From: a virus
Length of the DNA: 41,310 bases
IMG/VR virus record: IMGVR_UViG_3300025141_013818
Span: 1-41,310 of that record
Direction: 5' to 3' (one strand)
Part shown: positions 22,201 through 33,200 of the stretch, piece after piece
Layout of the letters: each line of letters starts with the position of its first letter
How positions within the stretch are numbered: the stretch's first letter is position 1
Notes under the pieces: model-generated
Database searches by the model: none
Told to the model about the DNA's origin: nothing
What the model saw: only the letters and a program-made list of their open reading frames with translations
Translations under genes and position numbers: made by a program

Positions 22201-25200
22201 ATGGCTAAAACACAACCGGCATGGCATGAACACAAGAAGTTAGATATAGGTGAATTGAACCACCTTAATCAGCAGCTTTTCAGTACTCGTTATAACACGA
22301 ATCAGAAGTTTACTGATACTTTGCGAGAGATTTTCCGTGATCACTATTCTTATGATATAATGGACGGCACCGGTCCCTACCTGGCCGTGGTTTTGAAGGT
22401 ACTGTCCGGCCCTCAAGTCAACAACGAAGCCTCAACTAACGATGGTTCCCAATCTAAAACAACCGAACATCTTGAGGGTGATGAAGCGCCTTTAATACAG
22501 TCAAAAAAAGATGCCGGCAAACCACCGCCTTTAAAGGTTATAGCTAGGATACCAGAGTTCGACCGTGACATTGACTGGCCAGACGACGCCGGCGACGCGG
22601 CAAGAATATCTGCTCATGGAGAATACCATGAGATCATTGATAACGGAACTAAGAATTTAGAAAAAATAGGGCCCGGGTCAACCATTCTTGTTCAGTACTC
22701 AAACAAGGAAAACACTGTAAGTCCCACCGGCCGCCCAGTCGGCTTTATCATTGGCCTTCATGAGCCTGGTGTTTTTAGTAAGATTTCCGTAATTGATTCC
22801 CCTCAAGATAGCTTTAATAAGGAGTGTAAGACCTCTGTTGACAGAAACACCCCTGCCGGCAATTTATATTTTGGGAACACCGAGGAGAACCCAAATGAGA
22901 ACCCGGGTCCCCCAATCCGTAAATTGAAAGGTAAAATTTTAACAGGAATGTTCGGGAATGGTTCTGAGCAAACAAAACAACACTTCGAGGAGTGCTTAAG
23001 AAATTCTGCTATTTCTAAGAAACACAAAATTAAGGGCCCCGCTCCTGATTCTAACAGTGCTTTTATATGGGTTGGCCATTTGAGAAACAATGGTCATTTA
23101 GACCTGTTAAATCGGCCTATTGATATGGGCAGGGAAACAATAATATATGCCCCGATGATGCTTGACCTTTCATCGCCAATTGAAATAAAATACTATTTCC
23201 ACGACGCCCGCGGCTTTGGTAACGCATGGTTGTCCGGTCCTAATATCACACCTGATGTCGCCGCAATGGATCATGAATATCCCGGTAATGATTTTAAAGA
23301 AAAAATAGCCCCTGGTATTAAAGACATGATTAAAGATGGCCGAAATTTAATTTTAGTAATACCAGAAATGGCCCATTCGTCTGGATATGCGACAGGCGGA
23401 CCCCAAAGAATGTTTGTTGACCCAATAGATCGGGCTGCAGTTATTGAGCGTCTTGAGACAATAAGCGGTAGACAATGGGGCGGAGACGAAGGTGGGGAAG
23501 ATTTAGTGCAGATCACACCTTTCGCAAAGAGGGAACTACACACATTTGATGGTTCTTATTCGGGTGGTAAATTTGGTTTATTTCATCAAGAGGTTATAGA
23601 AGTGCTGGACGAGCACCTAGGTACAATTTACGATAAGATTGAATTTGTTTCTATCTTAGCAGATGGAATCTCGGGAGTATCTCTTGCTTCTATTGTTAAT
23701 AAAACACCTTATTCTGCTGCACATTCGAATGGCGAGTCGAGCTTTAAAGATGTCCCGATTAGAAGAATTGATTATATTGATTATGGCAATATAAATAATT
23801 TGGCATATTATAGTAATCTTGGACAAAGAACGCCTGCATATGCTATATATAAAGATTATTTACTGGAACAAGCTGACGGGCCCTTTTATATTGAGTTTAA
23901 CCACATCTCTTCTCCGACTAGTACAAAAAATCACCCATTTTTTAGTGAGTTGGGAACTTCATATGCTGAAAAGTATGCTAAAAACAATGGCTCCGTCGGC
24001 GGTTTGGGCGAAAGGAAATTTAGTTTTACTATTAATGAGGGGACTAAAGAAAATTGCTTAAGCATGCATCAATCATCTACGGATTTGGTGGCATATGCTT
24101 TTAGTATGGTAAACGATTTTATACCTTCGTTTTCTGGTTTACCAGGTAAATCAAATGCTAATAGCTCGAAGCGTCCGGCCCACAATTCTGTCCCTGACCA
24201 TGCATATGCTGCTTTGGTGAGACCGTCTTCTGCGACAGTGGCAAAAATACAAAAACAACAGGAATCACTGCGCGCCAAGATTGAGCATTTCGAGAATCTG
24301 CTTTTATTCATAAATGGCGATGTTAGCCAACTCTGTTCCGCAGCGAGCAACAATTTATATAAAGTGTATTGTAACGAGGGGAAGCCAGTTATTGGCCAAT
24401 CTAGCGTATTTTTCCGTGATTATTTATCTTATTTGGATGATAAGAAGAAATTTATAAAACTTGGACTTTTGGCTGAATATGAATTTGGCTTAACAAAGAT
24501 AAAAAACAACCCACGCGCCTTGCAAGAAGCTTTAAGTGAGATAAAGATTGGCTTATCGGAGACCATAATCAACAATGATATGGGCGTTGGAGCGGCTCAA
24601 TTTTCTATAGACGACCAATGGGACAGCTTAAGAGTCAAATTTGATCCTGCTTTTTTTATAAATGACCTGGGATATCTTGATTCTGGCGATATCGAGAGTG
24701 GCTATTTAGCAATTATAGCCGAACAGCTAGCAAGAGAAGAAGCATTGGAAATTTTTAAAAATTCTCTAGACAGCGCTATCAAAGTTGCAGGACCAGCACC
24801 ACCGCCAACAACTCCAAAGTGTGATCCTCCACCGGTAAAAATTCAAGATATAGTTCTACCACCACCACCAGCCCCGGCCCCTCCGGTTGTTAATCCTGCC
24901 GGCGCCCCATTCGCATGCGACGGGAAGAGACTCACTGTGCCCACGACATATTCCGAGTTGGTTACTATGATACCATATTATCCGAAAAAATCAGACTTTA
25001 CATTTTCCGGTAGATATTCCACTTCGAAAACAGGCCTAAAAACAAAGGTTGAGGGTGGCTATCAAATTGGTACGTTTAAGTATTTAGCTCGCGGCAAGAA
25101 CAATACTACTCGCGAGGTCGAAAGCCTGCCTGTATGGAAGTGCCTTGTTCCTTTGATAGAGCGCGCCTGGCAACAGGCATGTGCAGTCTCTGGCTACGTG

Positions 25201-25866
25201 CCATTTAAAGTTACAAATTCTATTCGTGGCAGCCATGGCCACGGCGGCGTAACAGCCTATAATGCTCCAGGTCTTTCTCTTCACGCTCTTGGGTTGGCCA
25301 TTGACTTTGATCCACAGTTATCAGGATGGGCCAAGGGTTCTAAGCCGATTAATAGTGTATATACAGGCGCTTGGACTGGAACGTTACTACAACGACACGG
25401 GGAAGAACTATACAATTTGGGGGTTTTCAAACATAATCCTTCTCGTTTCATGAAAAATGCTCTCGAAAGTGGCGTTCCTCGACTGGCTGAAGATTGGAAA
25501 GGCGCCCCCGACGCGTATAGGACAGATCGGTCCAGATATTCTAAGGTCATGAAGGCCGCTAGCGGCTCACCAATTGTTCCTATTGATGCCAATCCAACAT
25601 TATGGATGGTTACTTTCTGTGAATTATCTGGCATGAAAGTAGGAAATGGTCAATTTTTAAAAAAACGATATCGAGGAGGAAAAGATTGGTCCGCGGTGGA
25701 AAAAGCTAGAATAGCACAAATATATGGTATACCTAATATTATAGATCGCGTCCGCGCAATATCTTGGAAAACAACCTCTGTAGAGGATCATATGCATTTT
25801 CATTTTTGGGGGGGAAAATCGCTAGTCCCGTGGAGCGAAATTAAGGAAGCTAGGAAAAACAGGTAA
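22201..25866 (+). CDS. large tail/baseplate hub protein with C-terminal M15 peptidase domain
   Basis: 1221 residues. Residues 1 to about 860 show no motif I recognise. A proline-rich linker (864-903) leads to a C-terminal domain with SLHALGLAID (S1026, H1028, D1035) and DHMHFHF (H1197, H1199). This is the S-x-H...D...H zinc site of VanY/M15 D,D-carboxypeptidases and endopeptidases. As part of a tail protein it would cut peptidoglycan cross-links at infection, as gp5 lysozyme does in T4, though by a different chemistry. It is followed by a spike candidate and baseplate genes. The hub assignment is inferred from neighbours; the peptidase domain is clear. Confidence 0.8.
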   Translation: MAKTQPAWHEHKKLDIGELNHLNQQLFSTRYNTNQKFTDTLREIFRDHYSYDIMDGTGPYLAVVLKVLSGPQVNNEASTNDGSQSKTTEHLEGDEAPLIQSKKDAGKPPPLKVIARIPEFDRDIDWPDDAGDAARISAHGEYHEIIDNGTKNLEKIGPGSTILVQYSNKENTVSPTGRPVGFIIGLHEPGVFSKISVIDSPQDSFNKECKTSVDRNTPAGNLYFGNTEENPNENPGPPIRKLKGKILTGMFGNGSEQTKQHFEECLRNSAISKKHKIKGPAPDSNSAFIWVGHLRNNGHLDLLNRPIDMGRETIIYAPMMLDLSSPIEIKYYFHDARGFGNAWLSGPNITPDVAAMDHEYPGNDFKEKIAPGIKDMIKDGRNLILVIPEMAHSSGYATGGPQRMFVDPIDRAAVIERLETISGRQWGGDEGGEDLVQITPFAKRELHTFDGSYSGGKFGLFHQEVIEVLDEHLGTIYDKIEFVSILADGISGVSLASIVNKTPYSAAHSNGESSFKDVPIRRIDYIDYGNINNLAYYSNLGQRTPAYAIYKDYLLEQADGPFYIEFNHISSPTSTKNHPFFSELGTSYAEKYAKNNGSVGGLGERKFSFTINEGTKENCLSMHQSSTDLVAYAFSMVNDFIPSFSGLPGKSNANSSKRPAHNSVPDHAYAALVRPSSATVAKIQKQQESLRAKIEHFENLLLFINGDVSQLCSAASNNLYKVYCNEGKPVIGQSSVFFRDYLSYLDDKKKFIKLGLLAEYEFGLTKIKNNPRALQEALSEIKIGLSETIINNDMGVGAAQFSIDDQWDSLRVKFDPAFFINDLGYLDSGDIESGYLAIIAEQLAREEALEIFKNSLDSAIKVAGPAPPPTTPKCDPPPVKIQDIVLPPPPAPAPPVVNPAGAPFACDGKRLTVPTTYSELVTMIPYYPKKSDFTFSGRYSTSKTGLKTKVEGGYQIGTFKYLARGKNNTTREVESLPVWKCLVPLIERAWQQACAVSGYVPFKVTNSIRGSHGHGGVTAYNAPGLSLHALGLAIDFDPQLSGWAKGSKPINSVYTGAWTGTLLQRHGEELYNLGVFKHNPSRFMKNALESGVPRLAEDWKGAPDAYRTDRSRYSKVMKAASGSPIVPIDANPTLWMVTFCELSGMKVGNGQFLKKRYRGGKDWSAVEKARIAQIYGIPNIIDRVRAISWKTTSVEDHMHFHFWGGKSLVPWSEIKEARKNR

Positions 25867-25873
25867 GTAATAT

Positions 25874-27274
25874 ATGAGTATAGACGATAAAAATTTAGAG
25901 ATTGTAGTAACTGAAGAACAACAGTCCAGTGTTACAGTCTACAAGTACGTAGTTTGGACTCCAGGCAAAGAAGTCGTTGAGGCAGGGAAGTCTAAAAATC
26001 CTGAAAAAATAAAGAAAAAAGTACTTGAGGCTAAAAAGAAGTGGCCCGAAGCTGAAATTATTGATGAAGCCGGCGTACTAACAGAAGAAAAGAAGATTTC
26101 AACAAACAAAAAGAAAAAAAACCAGCTTATTCCTCCTTTGAAAATGGGACAATTTGGTTCTCAAACAGGACAAGATGTAAGGGCATTTGATGCAGCTGCC
26201 ATGTCTACTTTCGGCAGTGGCGGATCATCCGGGTTTGGATCCTTGCCGGGATTAAGTATAGACCTAGATAGATTAACTAAGAAGGCCAGAGATACATCAG
26301 GAATGTCAGAAAAGAGACGCAAAGAATATGAAAGTCTCACAGAAAAACAGAAAGCAGAAAAGAAGTGCAGCGGCGTTTTTGGTACAAAGAGACTGCAGGC
26401 CATGACTGATAGAGAAAACTTGCCAAGCGAAGTTGAGGTAGGCCGCGGCCTAGATAATAATGCATACATCATTATTGGAAATGACCGGGTTAGTAAGCCA
26501 CACACGGGTTATGGGGGCAAAGGCCATACACAATGTGACGCTATTGATATCGTAGCCGGCCTTGGTGGATCATACCCAAAAGAAGTTGAAAAAACAAAAT
26601 CAGAATCAGGAGATGTTATAGAATCGTCAATTAAAACAAACCCAAATTTTTACGTAGATTCTGCAAGAATTTATATCTCTCAAAAGACTGATGTCGACAA
26701 GAACTTCGGCCTTTGTGAGTTCGCCAAAAAACAAAATGGTTTTCAAGATGATAAAGATGATGACATCTTTGGCAAATACGGCGCAAAATCTGCTGTTGCG
26801 ATAAAAGCAGACAATGTGAGGCTGATTGGAAGGGAGTCAATAAGAATAGTGACTGGCACTGACGCAAAGAACTCACAAAGCGGCGCCACTCGGTCAAAAT
26901 GCGGGATTGAATTGGTTGCTATGAATGAAGTAGAAGAATTACAGCCATTAGTTTTAGGAGACAATCTCGTCGAGGCATTAGAGAAAATTTTAGAGCGCAT
27001 GAAAGCTTTTGAAGACTATATGCATGCACACATACAATACCAGATGGAATTCAATCGCGCGGCTCAGAGTCACACGCATATGTCGCCATTTTTTATAAAC
27101 CCTACAATGGTATCAGAAACCATGACGACTTCTGGCTTTAAAATGGATGTAGATAATGCGGTGAAGACAGAGCGTTCAACACTGGTTAACACTATCAACA
27201 TTGCCGGCGTGAGAAAAAAATATCTAACGCCGGGAGATGAATATATTAACAGCAAGCTTAATAAAACGAACTAA
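25874..27274 (+). CDS. putative baseplate spike or puncturing protein
   Basis: 466 residues, ATG 7 bp after the hub gene. Acidic/basic N terminus, a glycine-serine stretch (about 112-122), then VEVGRGLDNNAYIIIG and SAVAIKADNVRLIGRESIRIVTG. These alternating beta strands are typical of intertwined spike beta-helices in gp5/gpV-type proteins. Near the C terminus, a helix (NLVEALEKILERMKAF) and SHTHMSPFF suggest a metal-binding or fold-closing tip. Order and size fit a tail spike seated on the hub. Assignment is by pattern and context. Confidence 0.6.
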   Translation: MSIDDKNLEIVVTEEQQSSVTVYKYVVWTPGKEVVEAGKSKNPEKIKKKVLEAKKKWPEAEIIDEAGVLTEEKKISTNKKKKNQLIPPLKMGQFGSQTGQDVRAFDAAAMSTFGSGGSSGFGSLPGLSIDLDRLTKKARDTSGMSEKRRKEYESLTEKQKAEKKCSGVFGTKRLQAMTDRENLPSEVEVGRGLDNNAYIIIGNDRVSKPHTGYGGKGHTQCDAIDIVAGLGGSYPKEVEKTKSESGDVIESSIKTNPNFYVDSARIYISQKTDVDKNFGLCEFAKKQNGFQDDKDDDIFGKYGAKSAVAIKADNVRLIGRESIRIVTGTDAKNSQSGATRSKCGIELVAMNEVEELQPLVLGDNLVEALEKILERMKAFEDYMHAHIQYQMEFNRAAQSHTHMSPFFINPTMVSETMTTSGFKMDVDNAVKTERSTLVNTINIAGVRKKYLTPGDEYINSKLNKTN

Positions 27275-27286
27275 TTAGAGAAACAC

Positions 27287-30200
27287 ATGACAACAATTGA
27301 AAAAATATTACCGCCGGCCGATGCGCCCCTGCCGCCGTCTCTCTTTGTGAGTGACCCCACTTTAGAGGCCCAACTACAGCCGACTTCTGATCATTATATT
27401 GGAGAGTTAGAAGTCCCGGAAGACGGAGATCCTTATTTACCAGTTCGTTTGGCGCCTACGCCTGGCGACCGTATATATGGTTGGGAGGACGAAGGTTACG
27501 AGTTTATAGAGTCTAGCGTACTTGACAAGTATCGGCCAGACACGCTTCCAATTGGATATCCTATAACAATCACAGAAGTTGTGGTTAGCAATACTGGCAC
27601 TTGGGTTGGCTTTGTATATGATGACCCGTCAGAGCCGAATGAAGAGGATACAAATCAGTCCTACTCTGGAAGACTCGTATATACACATGCAAAATATCTA
27701 CGCGTAAAGCAATCTGCACGTCCATTGCCATATGTATCGAAAAAAATAATTCCCGAACTTGAGGCCTCATCGGTTGCCCTCCCAGGCCTCGACCCGGTCG
27801 ACCCAATGCTGCAAAATTGGCTCAAGTTGCGGCCAAATGATGTTAGATTATCTTATTATGATTTTTACCATTATAATGTTGAAACTTTTGGTGAAAAATT
27901 AACATACACTTCTAATTTTATTGCCACCAACCCCGTTGCGAGATATACCGAGGGCCATTTCTACTTTATTCTTGGCGAACTCCCTCGGGAAAGCGAACAG
28001 GAAGTTGTAAATAGTATATCTGATACCGGGATCGCTGAGGAGGAACAAATAGAAGAGGGCAAAAAACAGTCTTCTTATAAAACCTACAGTGCTATAAAGC
28101 AAGTGGCTTGGGACAATCTGATGGATTATCTCGGCAAGAACACTACCGGTGGTAATCAACAGCTGCGAGATGAATTGTATGAAAATCACTTTGTTTTGGC
28201 TGCCTCAAAAGTTAATACCAATTCAGCCAATCCTAACAACCAGAAAATGCTTTTCGCCATACGCGCAAGCTATCTGGACGCCATTCCTGACACAAGAAGA
28301 CTCTATAGCAGAGATTTTGCAGAGGATTCTGAGTTCTATAGTGGTAAGAATTATGCCATTACTCTTTCATTAAAAGACATTGAGGTTATATGTACGGAAA
28401 TTTCTAATATCTTTAAGAAAATTAAAAGTAAAATAAAATCATCAGCCAAGAAAGTGGTGAATTTGGATGATTCAGATTACGATTTAGGTATACAAATAGA
28501 AGTAATCGAAGAATTTCCCAAGATTTTAAATGACTTCTTAATAAGACAGACATATCCTGGTTCAACTAATCAAGACTTTGTTTCTAGTTTGTTGAAAACT
28601 GGAATTAAAACTTCAGACGATCACTTAGTCCAGCTGGGCATCAAGGATAATGGTTTAACTGGTGCTGGAGTGAGGGAAACGGTATCGTATGTTTTATTTT
28701 CTCCTGATCCAAAAACTTTAGAGGACGAAGAGAGTGCTAACTTCAATTTATTTCATTTTGATCCATTTTTAGAAGAGGACTCTCAATCTCCTCCCCGAAG
28801 CGCAATTGCGTTAAGAATAGGTCTTCCTAGAATCCGCGAGGAATTAGCTGGGATTTACGGAACTCGTGCGTTACATATGATATTATCTTATAATAATGTC
28901 AAGAGTATATTGGCGAACGAAAGGCAGGCGCTTTATGATAATTGGCCAGAATTCTTAACAAGATATTGCGTACCGCCTTTAAAAATATATCTAGCGGACG
29001 ACCCTGCTAAGGTTTCAAAAGGAAAGCTCAACTGTGATGAATTAATAAAGCGGCTTAATGCTTCCGGTCCGAATGTGGGCGTAGAGGAAAAATTAATCCA
29101 GGAGCAGATTTATAATAGTCCTGAGTGTATGGAAAAATATTTTAATCAGTTTAAGAAGGACACTCCCGCCACGTCTCCGGAACTTACAAAGAAGGGTCTG
29201 GAGAAAAAGTCAGAAGAAATGGATCCAAAAAAGAATGATTTTTCAGAAAATGAGTATTTTAAGATTTTATATACCGGATTCTTTAATGTGCTGGATCCAC
29301 AAGCATTAATTTCTTTAATTTTGGCCTGCATACAGAAAAAGCTAGGCATGCCCCTAACCGCAGAGGCCATATGCGAAGCAGCGATTATACAACTGCTCAA
29401 TTCTTTAGGCATCGAACAAATTGAAAAGATAATGATTGTGAATGCGATGTTGGATATCGATAATCCAAGTTCGCAAGCAGTCATAGAGGCTCTTGGCCAT
29501 GCCCCCAATCCTGCGGCTGCGCCGAAGGGCGCGGCCTATTCTACGACGGTATCAGGCCAACCAACAGGAGAATATTCAAAAACCGCCGCTGGACCGGGCA
29601 CGGTAATTAATAATGAGGGCACTACTGCCTTTGAGTATGAGATTATTCTCGTTGCTGGTGGCACTAAGTCAATAGAGGTAGCTCCGGGCGAGAGCTATAC
29701 ACTAAAACCTGGAGAACATACTATCCACTTTACACCAATACTTGATGAGTCTTATCAAAGCGCCCCCATCGCAACTGCCATGGCAGCTTCGGCAGACTTT
29801 AATAAAGATGGTGTAGTAACTAAAGAAGAGCTTGAACAATATCAAAAACAAATAACCCTTATTGAAATTGTTAAAAATCTAGAAAAAACCGGTGGTTTCG
29901 TGTCGCTAGTCCCTGCTCCGGGTTATCAGAGAGAAGTTATTGACTCAGAAAGAGATAGACTATTAGAATTAGGATATACAAAGAAAGAAGCAGACGCTAT
30001 TCTTGTTAACACTGGATTCTTGGTTTTAAGCGAGGATATAAATCAAAATAGCGAAAGGTTGGATATCGGAGGTCTCGATTTGGGGCCCCTTGGTCCTGTC
30101 CGTACGCCATCGGTTATACGGGCCGCTGAACAAGATGCACAAAATTGGTTAGCTTGGATGAAAAGAGTTGTTGACCTGCAGGGTATATGTGAATTAATCG

Positions 30201-33200
30201 TTGGTTCTGTTTTGGATGGGCTACAGGACTTACTTACAGACCCAGTAGGGTTTTTGGGCAACTTTGGAGACGGATGGTGGGAAGATTTTGTTGAAAAGCT
30301 CAAGAGACAGTTTTCTTTTCCAACTCCATCAATGGCTTTTCCTGATTCGTTACCAACAGACAGCCGCATGGGCGATTTTTATGAACAAATTTTTAAATCA
30401 ATTCTGGCTGCTTTGTCACAAATGTTAGGCCAAATGGTTCAAATGGTAATCCGCGAAGCGCTAGATAAGTGCTTAGAAGAGAATGATGATCTTGGTCCTG
30501 GTCCAAACCCTACCACTAGCCGGCCAACGATACCTTTGCCAACTTTGCAGAGGATGAATTTGCCAACAATTAATGGAGTCCCAGATGCTGATATTGTTGC
30601 TTGGATGAAAGACATATTAGATAATTTATCCACTGGACAACTTTGCGCCCTTCTTCGCGAAGACGCATCGAAGCAAACTCTCTATGATTGTTTAGAGAGG
30701 ACAAAAGCTTTTTGGCCGAATGTATTTGAAAATGGCGTGAATACTATTTACGAAATTCGGGTGATTTTCGCGAAGATAGGAGAAGAATTAAATCTAGACA
30801 TATGCACCGTCTTGCAGCCTTCTTCTCCTGTGATTGGAGATATTTGTGATGCTGCTTTCGACAGCGACGCCCGGTGCGAGGAATTGCAAAAGGCCGGCTT
30901 AACAAAGGAAGAGTGCGAGGCACAAATAGAAAAGGAATTAAATGATCTTAAGCAAAAGGTCCTCGGCCTCTCTGAACTAGCCTTCCCTTCCGCAAATCCA
31001 TTAGGCGGCATGCCCACTTCACCCTGTGCTATGGGTGGTAGCTTCCAGATCCCACCCGGGGTTGAACACACAATGTCCCGCGTTACGGATAACATGTTGG
31101 ACACACTCAAGCGTTCCTTGTTGGACGACTTAAACGCTCTTAAGTTTTTCTCAATGCCACCGCGCGCAATATTGGCCGCCAACGATCCAGATGAGATGAA
31201 AAAAGCTCAACAAATGTTTGTCGATGCGGTTAAAAACCCCTTTACTGTCGAATGTTTGGCTTTTATTGGAGATGTAAGATCCTTTGAAACACAAGATATA
31301 ATAAGTTATGGCTTATCTTATAATCGCTATTTGCATTATGGCGACCATACAACTAAGGGAGAAAATATAACAGATTCAGACATAGGCGAGGTATTAGATG
31401 GTTATTTTCTTGAATGGCAAGATAAACATAATAATCCTGAAAATCTTAGAGAAAGCGAGAACCTCAGACCAATTACGATCGACGCTGGGTACCCGTTCAT
31501 CGAGACCGCAATCGCTCATCCGCTGTTCGATTATCAGGAAAATTTTCTGTATTTTTCCAATTGGGCCGCATCATTCGAAGGCGCCACGCACGCCGAGAAA
31601 GAACTAGGGCAAAAAATAACTGATGCATTACAGGAAAACATTAAACCGCTTAATTTACATAACTTAATTTATACTCCAAAAATGTTGCGTGATTTTCGCG
31701 GCTTCGGCTCCATCGAGGGCGATTGGGATAGCGATTCACGACTCGTCCCGGGTATTCCGAGCCCCCAAGGGCCCGCCGGCGGGCATGACGCGGCCCAATC
31801 AAAGTGGAACAAGAATAATAATTATCTAAGTAATTATTATTCTTTGGATACAAAATTAAAAGATATACATCCGGACCCCTTGGTATGGCTTGTTATGCTT
31901 CGAAATTTTACTGGTATACTTCACTCTACAAGCGTCGGCACCCTGGGCGATGGCTTCTGGGATCCGGGCAATCAGTTCTGGGATCAGCAGGCCAACATCA
32001 CCCCATGGAGTACATACCTAACCCAGTCCGCCGGCCTTAGACGCCTTTATGAAATACAAAAAAGTAGCAAGTTTGAGAGTGAGATCATTGCAAGATGTTT
32101 TATAGAACTGACTGTAGCAGAAGCAATTGGCTTAGAAGACGATAGAGTAAAAAAACTATATCCAAATCTTGCAACTCCGATAAGCTCTGCCGAAGGCGTA
32201 ATATTCACCAGGAGTTGGCAAATGACATCGGTCCTCAGCTGGGAGAAACCCCTAGAGGGCTCGCCCCTTCCAGAACTCACAACCCAGACGTGGTTCTCAG
32301 GCACAACGGAGTCCGGCGACGTTGGGAGCAACACCACCGGATTAGAGCTGCCCAGTTTTATGCCGCTGTATCTTGTTTTCAAGCAAGTTTTTAGAGATCC
32401 GGATAGTCCCTTAAACGCTTCTGCGGGCGAAATGATTGATTATTTTTCCTTAAGGGAGGAGCCTGTAAGCCCAGAATTGCTTGAGAGCCTGCAAACAGAC
32501 TCGGCTTACTCAAATAAAGATAAATATCGATATCCTCGCGCCTTCGACGCCAACGCCAATTCAGACAATATTTTTCAGGCCCACTCGATGATGGAACTAT
32601 ACAGTAATTTTAACCCAAATATCCTTTTATACGATATGCCATTCACTGAGACAATTGCGGCCGGATTGGATGGTAAAGCCAAAACAACTGAAATACTAGA
32701 TGCACTAAGCGGCAAATACTCAACAAATGACCAAATAGGTGCGTTGTTGGACAGTATTAAATCTAGTAAAAGCAAGGAAACTCTTTTATATCAAAATGTA
32801 CATCCTGGTATCTCCGACAAATTAGCAAAATTGACTAGCCCCCCGTCAGACATCTCAACAGTAGTAAAAGCCCCCATTCGCAGAACAAGCGATGATAATA
32901 TACCACCAGATCCGCTTTCCCACGGCTTCACGGATCCCAACGGCATCGCGGAAGAAAGCAAGATAGTTAATCCGAGATATAACTTTAATTTTGGCAAGAG
33001 ATATAGTTCTGATGTTGAAGGTCTTGTTAACAATATATATGGCGGAAAATTCAATGGACTAGACAGTACTGTCAAAAATTATCAGACTATCATCCCACAA
33101 TCTGAGGAGATAAAAAATGAATTTATAGCTTCTGGGTTTATGGTTGATCAAGCGCCGTCCCCTGATGGCCCATGGAAACTTGACCCCTATAACCATAAGG

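Noticed and set aside
14479-23797. TATAAATA matches (14479-14486, 17225-17232, 23790-23797) as T4-type late promoters
   Set aside because: All lie well inside coding genes, none at a plausible distance from a start, and the sequence is AT-rich enough for chance matches.
26631-26897. Several 60-145-residue - strand frames in the structural region
   Set aside because: They are shadows of long + strand genes, with no ribosome sites and low-complexity S/L/F-rich products.
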